From positions 22,000 to 85,999 of the forward strand of contig NZ_SDGK01000010.1 of NCBI RefSeq assembly GCF_004521965.1: a DNA stretch of 64,000 bases, given 5' to 3'. The notes below the pieces were generated by a model. That model had not been told where the DNA came from. It did not search any database and saw only the letters and a program-made list of their open reading frames with translations. This document shows positions 1 to 7,923 of the stretch, piece after piece (the stretch's first letter is position 1; each line of letters starts with the position of its first letter). The stretch comes from Weissella cibaria (GTDB lineage: Bacteria > Bacillota > Bacilli > Lactobacillales > Lactobacillaceae). The position numbers were made by a program, and so were the translations under genes.

Positions 1-1228
1 TGTAATTACCGAGGTTTTGATAACCGTATGCGGTACGAGCTATTTGCTTAAGGCGACGGTTGATGCCTTCGATTTTACCGTTTGACCATGGGCAACGAAG
101 ACTTTCGAGGATGCCTTTTAAATTGCGCTTAAAAGTACCGATGGTCACGTCCATGGCGGAACCCACCGGTTTGTAAGTGCTGATCAATGCATGAATTAGC
201 TCGGGGCTACGCTTGTCCATTGCTTCTAAAGCTTCTTGGTACACTAAATAAGCCGCCTCGAGAACCGGAAATGATTTGAACACTAGCGTGAGAGCTTCTT
301 CTTCCGTGATATATTCGTTCAAGCCTCGCATATATTTACGATGGGTAGTTTCTAAGTTGCTGTATTTTTTGAGGAAAAGGCGCCAGCCGTTTTTCATTAT
401 TTTGTATTCACGAGAGTGCTTATCAAGTAGATGCTGAATGCCTGTGCGAATAGTGTTGATGGCACGGGTCATTAGTTGAACGATATGGAATCGATCAATG
501 ACAATTTGGGCATTAGGAAATAGTTCCGGCACGAGGGTAGCGTAGCTAGCGTTCATGTCCATGACGACGTGCGTGACTGCCTGGCGTTGCTTCAAAGAGA
601 AGCCATAGAAATAACTTCGGATTGTGTTTAAATCACGACTTGGCAATATCTCCATAAAGTTGTCAGGTGATGCATACACGAAAGCGTATGATCTGCTAAT
701 TCGAATTTCATCGAAGCTTAGAACTGCTGGTAAATGACTGTAGTCATAACGATAATCCTGGAGTTCGTCGTTGATAACACGGTGAACTGTTGAGTGTGAA
801 AGACGCAAAATAAAACCGATAACTTTCTCTGAAATATCCTCCATAGCCAGTCGAATAACTTGAAGGCGTAGGGGTTTAGAGATGTTTCGGGCTTCTTCTA
901 AATCGGGTGATGACACAACTACGGAAGCGTTGCACTCATGGCAGTAATAGCGCTGCTTACGCAGGCGTAGGCGGTTGTCGAAACCGTTAGTTGCGGGTAG
1001 CTTTACTTCGGTGGGTTTGCTGAAACCATTTTTGGTTAATATACTCTCTTGGCCACACAACGTGCATCGATCCATATCACCGTGTAGTGCAGCTTCATAA
1101 ACGATAGTTTTATGATTATCTTTTCCACGATATGAGATATGGTTAAATTCACCGTTATCATCCATTAAAAATTCGAAATTTGGGTCTGTTAATCCGACGC
1201 TACGTAGGATAGAATCATTTAAAGACAT
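1..1228 (-). CDS. ISL3-family transposase (partial, runs off left edge)
   Basis: The minus strand is open from an ATG at 1228 to the window edge, about 409 codons without a stop. A ribosome site (AAGGAG) lies just upstream of the ATG. The N-terminal part has a zinc-ribbon pattern (CTLC, then YYCHEC about 45 residues later). A DDE-type core follows, with FDEIRI, then VIDRFHIVQ, then NGKIEGINRRLKQIAR near the edge. This order fits the ISL3 (IS204/IS1001/IS1165) transposases. These move DNA by cut-and-paste using two metal ions. The reading frame is intact as far as seen, so the element may be active. The C-terminus and the left inverted repeat lie outside the window. I could not define the right-hand terminal repeat with confidence. 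Confidence 0.9.
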   Translation of the reverse strand, partial: MSLNDSILRSVGLTDPNFEFLMDDNGEFNHISYRGKDNHKTIVYEAALHGDMDRCTLCGQESILTKNGFSKPTEVKLPATNGFDNRLRLRKQRYYCHECNASVVVSSPDLEEARNISKPLRLQVIRLAMEDISEKVIGFILRLSHSTVHRVINDELQDYRYDYSHLPAVLSFDEIRISRSYAFVYASPDNFMEILPSRDLNTIRSYFYGFSLKQRQAVTHVVMDMNASYATLVPELFPNAQIVIDRFHIVQLMTRAINTIRTGIQHLLDKHSREYKIMKNGWRLFLKKYSNLETTHRKYMRGLNEYITEEEALTLVFKSFPVLEAAYLVYQEALEAMDKRSPELIHALISTYKPVGSAMDVTIGTFKRNLKGILESLRCPWSNGKIEGINRRLKQIARTAYGYQNLGNY

Positions 1229-1323
1229 CAATAGCTCTCCTTGTATTTTAGTTTTAGACGACTTTAGGATACACCGAGCTATTGGTGTTTTTTATTGTTG
1301 TTTTGAGAATGATTGATAAATGT

Positions 1324-1354
1324 AAAAAAAGCGTTGGTGATTAATCACCAACGC
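1324..1354 (-). terminator. Perfect palindromic terminator, minus direction
   Basis: A perfect 24-bp palindrome (GCGTTGGTGATT and its complement) is followed on the minus strand by seven T. It lies upstream of the transposase and would stop minus-strand transcripts entering from the right. No minus-strand gene lies directly before it except rpmF, which has its own terminator. Confidence 0.7.
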
Positions 1355-1417
1355 CAAAAAGAATAGAACCCTTTTTTTGCGTAGTCGGCGGTAATATACG
1401 AGTAAAGGGAGGTGATG

Positions 1418-1768
1418 ATGGTGGTTAGTCTGGAACAAAAGCAAGCTGAACAAGTTGTCCAGACTGTTGGGAGCGCGACAAATATTAAACGGGTAATCCA
1501 TTGTGTGACACGATTGCGCTTTTATTTAGTTGATCCCTGCAAGGTTGATTCGCCACAGTTGGTTGCAATTGATGGCGTGGCTGGAGAGGCCTTTAACGCG
1601 CTCCTTGGCCAATATCAAGTTGTGATTGGCCCTGGTGTCCATGAGGTGTATGAAATGGTGGAGAACGTCTTACAAGATGCGACGCGTGAGTCTGATGCGC
1701 AACCAAGCACAATGGGGGCTTGGCAACGGCATCAAGCAGTGGCTGCAAGGCATAAAAAAAACCACTAG
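1418..1768 (+). CDS. Stand-alone PTS EIIB domain protein (glucose/sucrose type)
   Basis: This 116-residue protein is essentially one PTS EIIB domain. The phosphorylation-site pattern HCVTRLRF lies at about residues 29-36 (Cys at about 30), and GQYQVVIGPGV follows at about residues 66-76. EIIB domains pass phosphate from EIIA to a sugar entering through EIIC. No EIIC or EIIA is encoded nearby, so the partner is elsewhere or the protein is regulatory or a remnant. A strong AAAGGGAGG lies before three overlapping start codons at 1412 (GTG), 1415 and 1418. I chose 1418 for its spacing. The C-terminal 25 residues are polar and low in complexity, and the gene end overlaps the rpmF terminator. Confidence 0.75.
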   Translation: MVVSLEQKQAEQVVQTVGSATNIKRVIHCVTRLRFYLVDPCKVDSPQLVAIDGVAGEAFNALLGQYQVVIGPGVHEVYEMVENVLQDATRESDAQPSTMGAWQRHQAVAARHKKNH

Positions 1769-1781
1769 GACGAATCCTAGT
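1754..1781 (-). terminator. rpmF terminator
   Basis: On the minus strand, ACTAGGA and its complement TCCTAGT form a stem with a short loop, followed by a T-rich tract. It sits 13 bases past the rpmF stop codon and overlaps the 3' end of the convergent EIIB gene. Confidence 0.75.
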
Positions 1782-1793
1782 AGTCTTTCTTAA

Positions 1794-1967
1794 TTACTTA
1801 GGTGCAACAACTTGCTTGCCCTTGTATGAACCATCAGCGGCCACGTGGTGGTTACGTACGTAAACACCGTTTTCGTTCATGTGGATAGCAGGCGTCTTAA
1901 GTCCGCCTTGACCACCGCGACGTGAGCGCTTTGCGTTCTTTGAAGTCTTACGTGCAGGAACTGCCAT
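1794..1967 (-). CDS. rpmF: 50S ribosomal protein L32
   Basis: A 57-residue basic protein starting MAVPARKTSKNAKRSRRG, the hallmark start of bacterial L32, and ending VVAPK. L32 is part of the large ribosomal subunit near the peptidyl-transferase region. No cysteine is present, so it belongs to the zinc-free (C-minus) form of the protein. A ribosome site (GGGAGG) lies about 9 bases before the ATG. It stands alone here; in many Firmicutes it follows a DUF177 gene, which is absent. Its terminator follows directly. Confidence 0.95.
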   Translation of the reverse strand: MAVPARKTSKNAKRSRRGGQGGLKTPAIHMNENGVYVRNHHVAADGSYKGKQVVAPK

Positions 1968-2138
1968 ATTTTTATCCTCCCTTACACCGCCGTGTCAGAA
2001 AAGAAAGGCAGTGTTTAATAATCGATTATTTTTTCAACTGTTCTAAATTACATTATTTTTTGATAGTTGTCAAGTGATGGGCGCTTTTTTCCTGTTTTGG
2101 GTATGCCGATTGAACGTTGATATCACGGGCTTTCGTTG

Positions 2139-2167
2139 TTTACAAAATATATGTAAAGTAAGATAAT
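2139..2167 (+). promoter_or_regulatory. mntH promoter with overlapping palindromic operator
   Basis: The inverted repeat TTTACA-N7-TGTAAA (2139-2157) overlaps a plausible -35 (TTTACA). A -10-like GATAAT follows 17 bases later (2162-2167). A manganese-responsive repressor of the MntR/DtxR type is the expected binder because mntH follows, but this is inferred from position only. Confidence 0.45.
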
Positions 2168-2202
2168 TAAACGTACCAAAAAACAAGGAGGCATATTTAC
2201 TG

Positions 2203-3573
2203 ATGGCAAAAGATTCAGTAAAGGATCCGTCAGTTTCAGACGCACAAGCGACTGATGGTCCAAGTTTGGCGGAAATCAACAGCACAGTGGAAGTTCCACA
2301 AGGCGGCGGATTTTTGCGGAAGTTGATGGCGTGGAGTGGACCAGGGGCATTGGTTGCTGTTGGTTACATGGACCCAGGTAACTGGATTACGTCAATTGTC
2401 GGTGGGGCACAGTATCGATATCTATTGATTTCTGTGATCTTAGTATCTAGTTTAATTGCGATGTTGTTGCAATATATGGCGGCTAAACTAGGGATTGTGG
2501 CTCAGAAAGATCTGGCCCAAATGACGCGTGATTCCACGAATAAATGGATTGGGTACATTCTTTGGTTCATGACGGAATTGGCGATTATGGCAACGGAAAT
2601 GGCCGAAGTTATCGGTGCGGCGATTGCCATCCACTTGCTGTTCGGCCTGCCACTTTTGTGGGGTGTAATTATCACAGCGCTGGATGTTTTGCTACTCTTG
2701 CTCCTGATGAAGCTCGGGTTCCGTAAGATTGAAGGTATTGTCTTAACGTTGATTATCGTGATTCTGCTTGTGTTCCTATATATGGCGTTTCTAGCAAAGC
2801 CAGATATGGGTCAGGTGGCTGTCAACTTGGTGCCACACCATGATATTTTGAAGCATGGTCAATTGATGTTGGCGTTAGGGATTGTGGGTGCGACGGTTAT
2901 GCCGCACAACTTGTATCTACACTCATCGATTTCGCAGACGCGAAAGGTTGATCGGAGCGAGAAGAAGAACATTGCCGAAGCAATTCGTTTCACAACTTGG
3001 GACTCAAACATTCAACTAACGGGTGCGTTTGTTGTTAACTCGCTATTATTGATTGTTGGTGCAGCATTGTTCTTCGGTCACGGGTCAGAGCTTGAAGCCT
3101 TTGGTGATTTGTTTAATGCCCTTAACGATAAAGAAATTGTTGGTGCAATTGCTAGCCCTGTCTTGAGCATGCTGTTCGCTATTGCGTTGTTGGCGTCAGG
3201 TCAAAACTCAACAATTACTGGTACCCTGACTGGTCAAATTATCATGGAGGGGTATACTCACTGGCGGATGCCAATGTGGCTACAACGAATTTTGACACGT
3301 GGTATTGCGTTGATTCCAATTGTGATTTTTGCCATTATCTTCGGTGCAACTGAAGGGGCCTTAGATCGTCTTTTGGTTTACTCACAAGTGTTCTTGTCAG
3401 TGGCTTTGCCATTCTCAATGTTCCCATTGATTTACTTTACGTCATCGAAGAAGTTCATGGGTGAGTTTGTTAACCCACGATGGGCGACTGTTTTAGGGTA
3501 TGCTGTGGCAGTTATCTTGACGGGATTGAATATTCAATTGATTGTTTCGACATTGGCACCATTGTTTAAGTAA
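2203..3573 (+). CDS. mntH: Nramp-family divalent metal (Mn2+) transporter
   Basis: A 456-residue polytopic membrane protein of the Nramp family, which couples Mn2+ or Fe2+ uptake to protons. The family signature MDPGNWITS lies at about residues 56-64 (TM1 DPGN metal-binding motif). The TM6 motif [10 protein letters not shown] lies at about residues 233-242. Around eleven hydrophobic segments can be seen, with a charged 35-residue cytoplasmic N-terminus. The start has AAGGAGG upstream. A universal stress gene follows 15 bases after the stop with no terminator between, so the two are probably co-transcribed. Control by manganese through the upstream palindrome is likely. Confidence 0.93.
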   Translation: MAKDSVKDPSVSDAQATDGPSLAEINSTVEVPQGGGFLRKLMAWSGPGALVAVGYMDPGNWITSIVGGAQYRYLLISVILVSSLIAMLLQYMAAKLGIVAQKDLAQMTRDSTNKWIGYILWFMTELAIMATEMAEVIGAAIAIHLLFGLPLLWGVIITALDVLLLLLLMKLGFRKIEGIVLTLIIVILLVFLYMAFLAKPDMGQVAVNLVPHHDILKHGQLMLALGIVGATVMPHNLYLHSSISQTRKVDRSEKKNIAEAIRFTTWDSNIQLTGAFVVNSLLLIVGAALFFGHGSELEAFGDLFNALNDKEIVGAIASPVLSMLFAIALLASGQNSTITGTLTGQIIMEGYTHWRMPMWLQRILTRGIALIPIVIFAIIFGATEGALDRLLVYSQVFLSVALPFSMFPLIYFTSSKKFMGEFVNPRWATVLGYAVAVILTGLNIQLIVSTLAPLFK

Positions 3574-3588
3574 AAAGGGGACGAGTTC

Positions 3589-4026
3589 ATGGTAGAGGCA
3601 AAGCATTTTAAACGAGTGTTGGCAGCTGTTGACGATTCAAAGTTGGGTCAACTAGCGTTAGTTAACGCTATTCACCAAGCACAAGAAGATGATTCAGAAC
3701 TGATCATTGTTTCTGTCTTTGAGGCCGAACAGATGAACGTCTTTGATTACTTTTCAAAGGAAAAGAATGCTGCAGCACGTGAGGACGTCGAAGAGGCGCT
3801 TAATCGTTACCGACAAACGGCGGTTGATGCGGGCGTTAGTCATGTTGACACAGTATTCGCTGAAGGCGAGCCAGGTGAGGTGATTGTTAAAGATGTCATT
3901 CCACCAGTCAAGCCGGATATGGTCGTGATTGGGTCACACTCACAACGAGGCGTGGAAAAGTACTTTGGCTCACAATCTAGTTATGTGGCAAATAATGCCC
4001 CTGTAACAGTCATGATTGTTCGCTGA
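3589..4026 (+). CDS. Universal stress protein, UspA family
   Basis: A 145-residue cytoplasmic protein with the Usp alpha/beta fold. It opens with a beta strand, KRVLAAVDDSKLGQLAL. Near the end is the nucleotide-binding pattern VIGSHSQRGVEKYFGSQSSYV (here split as G-2x-G-9x-G-S), followed by the terminal strand APVTVMIVR. Proteins of this subtype usually bind ATP and act in stress survival. The exact role is unknown. It follows mntH by 15 bases with its own ribosome site (AAAAGGGGACG), so it probably shares the mntH promoter. A terminator follows at 4043. Confidence 0.9.
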   Translation: MVEAKHFKRVLAAVDDSKLGQLALVNAIHQAQEDDSELIIVSVFEAEQMNVFDYFSKEKNAAAREDVEEALNRYRQTAVDAGVSHVDTVFAEGEPGEVIVKDVIPPVKPDMVVIGSHSQRGVEKYFGSQSSYVANNAPVTVMIVR

Positions 4027-4042
4027 TTTTAAAGGTATATAA

Positions 4043-4076
4043 AAGCACTTTAACTGAATTGTTAAGGTGCTTTTTT
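4043..4076 (+). terminator. Terminator of mntH-usp unit
   Basis: AAGCACTTTAAC pairs with GTTAAGGTGCTT (one wobble) around a TGAATT loop, followed by a T-run. Confidence 0.85.
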
Positions 4077-4184
4077 GGTATTTTGACGGTCTTAATTAGG
4101 TTCCTTTTCCGGCTGACAAGGCTTGTGGTTTACTGTACAATGGTTAGCGTTATATAACTTTGGGATATTTTGTGGAGGGTAATG

Positions 4185-4643
4185 ATGGAACTGTTAAGTC
4201 AGTATATCGATGCGTATTTATCAACGCTGAAGTATTTAGACGAAGTTGTTTCGGAGCCGGCAGCTGATTATGGGTTGTCGTTCGAACAATATTTGATTAT
4301 GCATAGCATCGCTGATCAGGATGGGCTAACGCTAACTGATGTCGTTGAACGACGACATGTTACGCGGGCAGCCGTATCACGTCAAATTAAGATGCTGTTG
4401 AAGAAGGAATTCATTTATCAAGAGGCTGATGAAATGGATCGGCGCCGCATGCTGCTACATTTGACTGAAGCTGGCGCGGATGTTGAACAAATTGTGACGA
4501 AGCGCGTCGAAAATCGCTTTGATGGTTGGGTGGAATCTTTTGGGGAAGATAAAGCACACAAAGTGTTGGCGTTTATCCGTCAGTTTGACGATAAGGTCGT
4601 TTCAAAGACGAAGGCGAAAGTAAAAGCGCGAAACTTAGAGTAA
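4185..4643 (+). CDS. MarR-family transcriptional regulator
   Basis: A 152-residue winged-helix regulator. The recognition helix region ERRHVTRAAVSRQIKMLLKK lies at about residues 55-74. The wing DRRRMLLHLTEAG follows at about residues 84-96, with a DxRxxxxxLTxxG pattern typical of MarR. Such dimers repress genes for stress, efflux or catabolism and release DNA on binding small ligands. The start has GGAGGG upstream. I prefer the second of two adjacent ATG codons (4182 and 4185). It is monocistronic and ends in a terminator, so its targets cannot be read from the neighbours. Confidence 0.9.
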   Translation: MELLSQYIDAYLSTLKYLDEVVSEPAADYGLSFEQYLIMHSIADQDGLTLTDVVERRHVTRAAVSRQIKMLLKKEFIYQEADEMDRRRMLLHLTEAGADVEQIVTKRVENRFDGWVESFGEDKAHKVLAFIRQFDDKVVSKTKAKVKARNLE

Positions 4644-4654
4644 TAGCATGAGAT

Positions 4655-4691
4655 GCCGGACAGATCAGAGGGGGATTTGTCCGGCTTTTTT
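4655..4691 (+). terminator. Terminator after marR-type gene
   Basis: GCCGGACA pairs with TGTCCGGC around a purine-rich loop, followed by six T. The next 225 bases (4692-4916) show no gene or further motif that I can support. Confidence 0.9.
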
Positions 4692-4916
4692 ATAAAAAGG
4701 GATGATTTTACATCATTTTTGGTACTTTTCGTTGTTTAACTAAGTATTGCAGTCAGATAGTAAGTGTTCAGAGATGAACCGTGGTTTCTCTCTCTATTAG
4801 GTCACGTAGAACTCTTTTCTCTTTATCTTAATTTACGTTAAGAAAAAAACAGTAGCCTCTCACCACTGAAATTAAATGCTACGCGGATATGCGGGACTTT
4901 TGGTTATTATTGAGGC

Positions 4917-4945
4917 TTGAATTCGTTTGCTGGTTGTTGTATCAT
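4917..4945 (+). promoter_or_regulatory. Promoter of tRNA-Gln
   Basis: TTGAAT, 17-base spacer, TATCAT. This lies 15 bases before the 5' end of the tRNA gene. Confidence 0.6.
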
Positions 4946-4960
4946 ATAGAAGTTGATTTT

Positions 4961-5032
4961 TGGGCATTAGCCAAGCGGTAAGGCAACGGTTTCTGGTACC
5001 GTCATGCACTGGTTCGAATCCAGTATGCCCAG
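4961..5032 (+). tRNA. tRNA-Gln (anticodon CUG)
   Basis: A 72-base cloverleaf. The acceptor stem TGGGCAT pairs with ATGCCCA, and the T arm is ACTGG-TTCGAAT-CCAGT. The anticodon stem ACGGT/ACCGT holds the loop TTCTGGT, giving anticodon CTG, which reads CAG. CCA is not encoded. Its last 13 bases are part of the attachment-site core of the element at 5020-14052. The insertion restores the full tRNA gene, so this copy stays functional. Confidence 0.95.
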
Positions 5033-5033
5033 T
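5020..5033 (+). other. attL core
   Basis: CCAGTATGCCCAGT spans the end of the tRNA T stem, the 3' acceptor strand and the discriminator base, plus one base beyond. An identical 14-mer lies at 14039-14052. The five bases TGGTT are also shared upstream in both copies after a mismatched gap, so the real core may be longer and diverged. Confidence 0.85.
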
Positions 5034-5047
5034 TAGAGAGATTGAGG

Positions 5048-5092
5048 AACCTTGATATATGGGCGTTTGAGCTTGATATATCAAGGTTTTTT
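5048..5092 (+). terminator. Terminator after tRNA-Gln
   Basis: AACCTTGATATAT and its exact complement ATATATCAAGGTT form a 13-bp stem, followed by a T-run. It lies inside the element just past attL. Insertion of the element has therefore supplied this tRNA terminator. Confidence 0.85.
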
Positions 5093-5099
5093 CTTAAAA

Positions 5100-5186
5100 G
5101 TACACCACTTGGTACACCATTAGATTGTATTAGATTTCATAGAGTTTTAACCGCTGGTGTACTTGCCGGTGTACCGAGCGGTGTAC
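5100..5186. repeat. Left GGTGTAC boxes (probable integrase arm sites)
   Basis: The heptamer GTACACC occurs at 5100 and 5112. Its complement GGTGTAC occurs at 5156, 5168 and 5180. Spacing within each group is exactly 12 bp. Two more copies 12 bp apart lie near attR at 13956 and 13968. Regularly spaced short repeats beside both attachment cores are what arm-type sites of lambda/Tn916-type integrases look like. Binding is inferred. Confidence 0.65.
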
Positions 5187-5201
5187 TGAACTCAAAATAA
5201 T

Positions 5202-5246
5202 AAACGCCCTTGTACAAAGCCGTAGCAGACTGTATAAGGGCGTTTT
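5202..5246 (-). terminator. Integrase terminator
   Basis: AAACGCCCTTGTACA pairs with TGTATAAGGGCGTTT around an 18-base loop, 10-50 bases past the integrase stop on the minus strand. T-rich sequence follows on both strands, so it may work in both directions. Confidence 0.65.
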
Positions 5247-5255
5247 GTGTTGTTG

Positions 5256-6398
5256 TTAGAAGTTTACCAATGATGTGAATGTTTCTGCCGTGTTGGCGCG
5301 CATTTCATCCGTGACGGACGCATAGATGTTAAGTGTGGTCTGAATATCATCATGGCCCACTTGTGCTTGCAGCGTCTTAATATCCATGCCAGCTTGAACC
5401 GCTAACGTGATGTACGTGTGGCGTAGACCGTGGATGTTGATAGGTGGCACGTCAGTTCCCTTGATTGCAGCTAACAGCCATGACCGCGGCTGATTGGCGC
5501 TGATACGACCAGTTAGTCGCAGATTAGACCAAACCACGTCAGCCGTCTTTCCTTGTTTCATAAGGTGACGCCCTTGGATAGCACGCCATTGTTTGAGATA
5601 GCCAGCAGTCCGAAGATCTAACTTTACAGTGCGCTTGCCGGCCTCTGTCTTGGGTCTATCAATAACCACACCCTGACCAGTAACCTCACTCATAGTCTTA
5701 TTGACATCAATATAAGGGTTGGCACCGTCTAAGTGGACATCTGACCATGTAATAGCCCTAAGTTCACCGTTACGCATACCAGTCCATGCCAGAGTTCGCA
5801 GATAAGCCAGTTTGTGCATTGATTCAAGGTTATCGTATTTATCCTGTACAGCTGACCAGAACGCAGCTAACTGTTTGCGGTCATAGAAGTCCACACGGTC
5901 AGTGTAAACGGGCTTAGCCTTAGCCTTGGGATATAACACCGTGTCAAACGGGTTGCTGTCCATTAGTTCCAAAGACACCGCCATAGCCAGCATTTTCTTG
6001 AAGTAGTTTACTTGTCGCTTGTAGGTAGTGTTATTCTTGGCCATTGCATTAACCCAGCGCTGAATGTCACGTTTCTTGATGTCTTTAATTTTCACACCGT
6101 CAAACCATGCTGACGTTAGTATGTGATGTTCAAACAGTTTCTGTACCTTGGCATATGATACCGGCTTTACTGACCGCTTGTAGTCATCAAACCACTGGTT
6201 AAATAGTTGGTTGGTTGTCATGTTGACGTTGACCGTTTCAAACTGACCATTATCAATAGCAACCTTTACCTGACGTTCAAACTGACTAGCCAGTGTCTTA
6301 GTTGGGAAGTGTCCTTTCTTTTCATGACGCTTGCCAAGGCTGTCACGGTATGACACACGGACGAACCAAGTGCCATTAGATTCTTTCTTAATACTCAT
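5256..6398 (-). CDS. int: Tyrosine site-specific integrase
   Basis: A 380-residue tyrosine recombinase that would integrate and excise the element at tRNA-Gln. The N-terminal 55 residues look like an AP2-type arm-binding domain (TWFVRVSYRDSLGKRHEK). A SAM-like core-binding domain follows. The catalytic domain shows TGMRNGELRAI (first Arg) at about residue 208, HGLRHTY (His-x-x-Arg) at about 322-328, GHDDIQTT at about 347 and the nucleophile in IYASV at about 357. Length and domain order match the Tn916/phage Int family. It is transcribed toward attL. Terminators follow, and GGTGTAC boxes near both ends are probable arm sites. No separate excisionase is certain, though the 8715-8969 product is a candidate. 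Confidence 0.95.
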   Translation of the reverse strand: MSIKKESNGTWFVRVSYRDSLGKRHEKKGHFPTKTLASQFERQVKVAIDNGQFETVNVNMTTNQLFNQWFDDYKRSVKPVSYAKVQKLFEHHILTSAWFDGVKIKDIKKRDIQRWVNAMAKNNTTYKRQVNYFKKMLAMAVSLELMDSNPFDTVLYPKAKAKPVYTDRVDFYDRKQLAAFWSAVQDKYDNLESMHKLAYLRTLAWTGMRNGELRAITWSDVHLDGANPYIDVNKTMSEVTGQGVVIDRPKTEAGKRTVKLDLRTAGYLKQWRAIQGRHLMKQGKTADVVWSNLRLTGRISANQPRSWLLAAIKGTDVPPINIHGLRHTYITLAVQAGMDIKTLQAQVGHDDIQTTLNIYASVTDEMRANTAETFTSLVNF

Positions 6399-6487
6399 GT
6401 TTAATACCTTTACCTAACGAGCGCCCAACTCTTCTATGTATCGGCTGTCCAATGAGTGTATATGTTCTTGAAAGTTTTTTATAGATG

Positions 6488-6589
6488 TTCTAAAAAAGTG
6501 TAGAAAATGTAGAAAAACACTGTAAACCCTTGATACCACTGGTTTTGTTCTTCTACATAGGGTGTAGTAAAAGTGTAGATATTTCTACA
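6488..6589 (+). repeat. Iteron-rich origin-like sequence, left copy
   Basis: This 100-bp AT-rich stretch in the int-repressor gap carries repeated GTGTAGA/TGTAGAAA and TTCTACA motifs. The reverse complement of 12538-12637 aligns to it along its length. Shared blocks include TTCTAAAAAAGTGTA, TGTAGAAAAA, CCCTTG, ACTGGT, AGGGTGTAG and AGTGTAGA. Such motif arrays are typical of initiator-binding origins of phage satellites. The rest of the gap (6399-6709) has no ORF and shares CGAGCGCCCAACTC with 8604-8617. Confidence 0.6.
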
Positions 6590-6709
6590 TAAATAGGGGA
6601 TGTCACACTGGTTAGATGTCATCATGGTCAGAGTTCATCCCTAATCAGTGGTTAGATCTAGCCGTGTTAAAATAAAAGTAACAATTAAATAAACGCAGTA
6701 GTGTGTGTA

Positions 6710-7279
6710 TCAGACGTCATCCGATTGGTTGGCGTCTTTTTTTGTGCCGTTTACCCATTCTGACCATTCTTGCCTGTCGTAACCCTTGTAGTCCAAGTGA
6801 CGCCGTACTTTTACCATGTCTTTTAGTTCATTAAGTGTTTGATGATTACCATGGATAGATTCAAACGTCAGATACCTAAATAGACTTTTAATGTAGTTAT
6901 AGATGTCATCTTTATCGACGTCATTTAAGTCATCTACTGTTGCTTGTTGCTCGTTGTTCAGCAGAAACGCGCTAAGTACGTCATACCTATCAGCGCCTTT
7001 TTTAATTTCTGAATCAATAATACGTGCAAAAGCGGCAGACCAATCGCTGTCTGAAGTTGAAGATTCAAAAGCGTTCGTTTGGTCGTCATTTGTAATACCT
7101 TGAAGATAGGCGGTAGGGACACCCCAGTGATTGGCTAATTTTACCCATGTTTCTAGTTTTGGTTCACGCTTTCCGTTTTCATAGTTGGCAATAGTACCGT
7201 TGGATAGACCAACAGCGTCAGCAACTTGTTGAAGTGTTTCTTTTCGTTCTTTTCGAACTTGTTTTATACGGTTTTTCAT
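6710..7279 (-). CDS. CI-like transcriptional repressor (XRE helix-turn-helix)
   Basis: A 189-residue protein. The XRE helix-turn-helix spans about residues 5-60 (LQQVADAVGLSNGTIANYENGKREPK). The C-terminal part is acidic and helical, with no visible LexA/CI-type Ser-Lys protease motif, so auto-cleavage is not expected. It probably keeps the element quiescent by binding the TTCTGTC operators between itself and the divergent Cro-like gene. Release by a helper-phage protein would fit a satellite, but this is inference. Its 3' end overlaps a strong plus-strand terminator at 6713. Confidence 0.85.
   Translation of the reverse strand: MKNRIKQVRKERKETLQQVADAVGLSNGTIANYENGKREPKLETWVKLANHWGVPTAYLQGITNDDQTNAFESSTSDSDWSAAFARIIDSEIKKGADRYDVLSAFLLNNEQQATVDDLNDVDKDDIYNYIKSLFRYLTFESIHGNHQTLNELKDMVKVRRHLDYKGYDRQEWSEWVNGTKKDANQSDDV
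6713..6743 (+). terminator. Plus-strand terminator inside repressor 3' end
   Basis: GACGTCATCC pairs with GGTTGGCGTC (one wobble, one mismatch) around a GATT loop and is followed by seven T on the plus strand. It points against the repressor gene and would end a transcript entering from the origin-like region at 6.5-6.7 kb. No plus-strand ORF lies there. Confidence 0.65.
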
Positions 7280-7321
7280 GACTAACCCTTTCTTTGCTTA
7301 TAGGAAAATTAAAACACACAT

Positions 7322-7408
7322 TTCTGTCACTTTGCAAGAAAGACTATTGACATTTTTCTGTCGAGACGACAGAATATAAACATGCAAGTTTCATTCATTT
7401 TGACAGAA
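7322..7408. promoter_or_regulatory. CI/Cro operators and rightward promoter
   Basis: TTCTGTCG-AGA-CGACAGAA (7356-7374) is a perfect operator-like palindrome with an 8-bp arm. Single half-sites lie at 7322-7328 (TTCTGTC) and 7402-7408 (GACAGAA). A consensus -35 TTGACA (7347-7352) precedes it, with a -10-like CAGAAT 17 bases on, so the palindrome fills the space between them. This fits repression of the rightward operon by the CI-like protein, with Cro competing. Confidence 0.75.
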
Positions 7409-7421
7409 AGGCGGTGGCTTT

Positions 7422-7628
7422 ATGAAAGCGACTATTAGTAAAGACCAACAGATTGCCTTGTTACGAAAGCAAGGACAAGAGCGTTTGAATCGTACAGAGT
7501 TATCTGATGTGCTTGGTTTATCACGGGAGACGGTTAGAACGGTACTAGATTCAGAAACGCCGCTAACGGTTAGTGCTAAGACATTTACCGCTGTGAACGA
7601 TTGGCTGATTTCAGAACTAGCCAAATGA
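7422..7628 (+). CDS. Cro-like small DNA-binding protein
   Basis: A 68-residue protein with a helix-turn-helix pattern NRTELSDVLGLSRETVRTVL at about residues 24-43. It is the first gene rightward of the operator region and divergent from the repressor, the position of Cro or an early activator in phages and satellites. AGAAAGGCGGTGG serves as ribosome site. The fold beyond the helix-turn-helix is not recognised. Function is inferred mostly from position. Confidence 0.7.
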   Translation: MKATISKDQQIALLRKQGQERLNRTELSDVLGLSRETVRTVLDSETPLTVSAKTFTAVNDWLISELAK

Positions 7629-7722
7629 CAGCAAAAAATAAGCCCAGCGGTGGCACCCGTTGGACTAATGGTTATTCAGTTGCCCCGCATTGGGGTCTTT
7701 AAATTAACAGGAGAATTATAAC

Positions 7723-7842
7723 ATGACTGATTCAGAAGTTTATCTATTAGAGATGATTGGCTTGATTGCTGGTGTACTAGTTGCTTACAAGATCTACGAA
7801 CTGATTGATGACATCCGACTTGGTGCGATTGTCTTTGAGTAG
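7723..7842 (+). CDS. Small single-span membrane protein (39 aa)
   Basis: A short ORF MTDSEVYLLEMIGLIAGV... with a hydrophobic stretch at about residues 8-24, then a charged tail (YELIDDIRLGAIVFE). A good ribosome site (CAGGAG) lies 7 bases before the ATG. It fills the gap between the Cro-like gene and the next gene, in the same direction. No family is recognised. Small membrane peptides are common in satellite early operons. Confidence 0.55.
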   Translation: MTDSEVYLLEMIGLIAGVLVAYKIYELIDDIRLGAIVFE

Positions 7843-7923
7843 TGGTTAGCTGTCACGGTGGCATGACGTTAAACCGCCACTGATAACAGATGTACGCCAC
7901 GATTGGCGGAAGGAGTTTTGATT

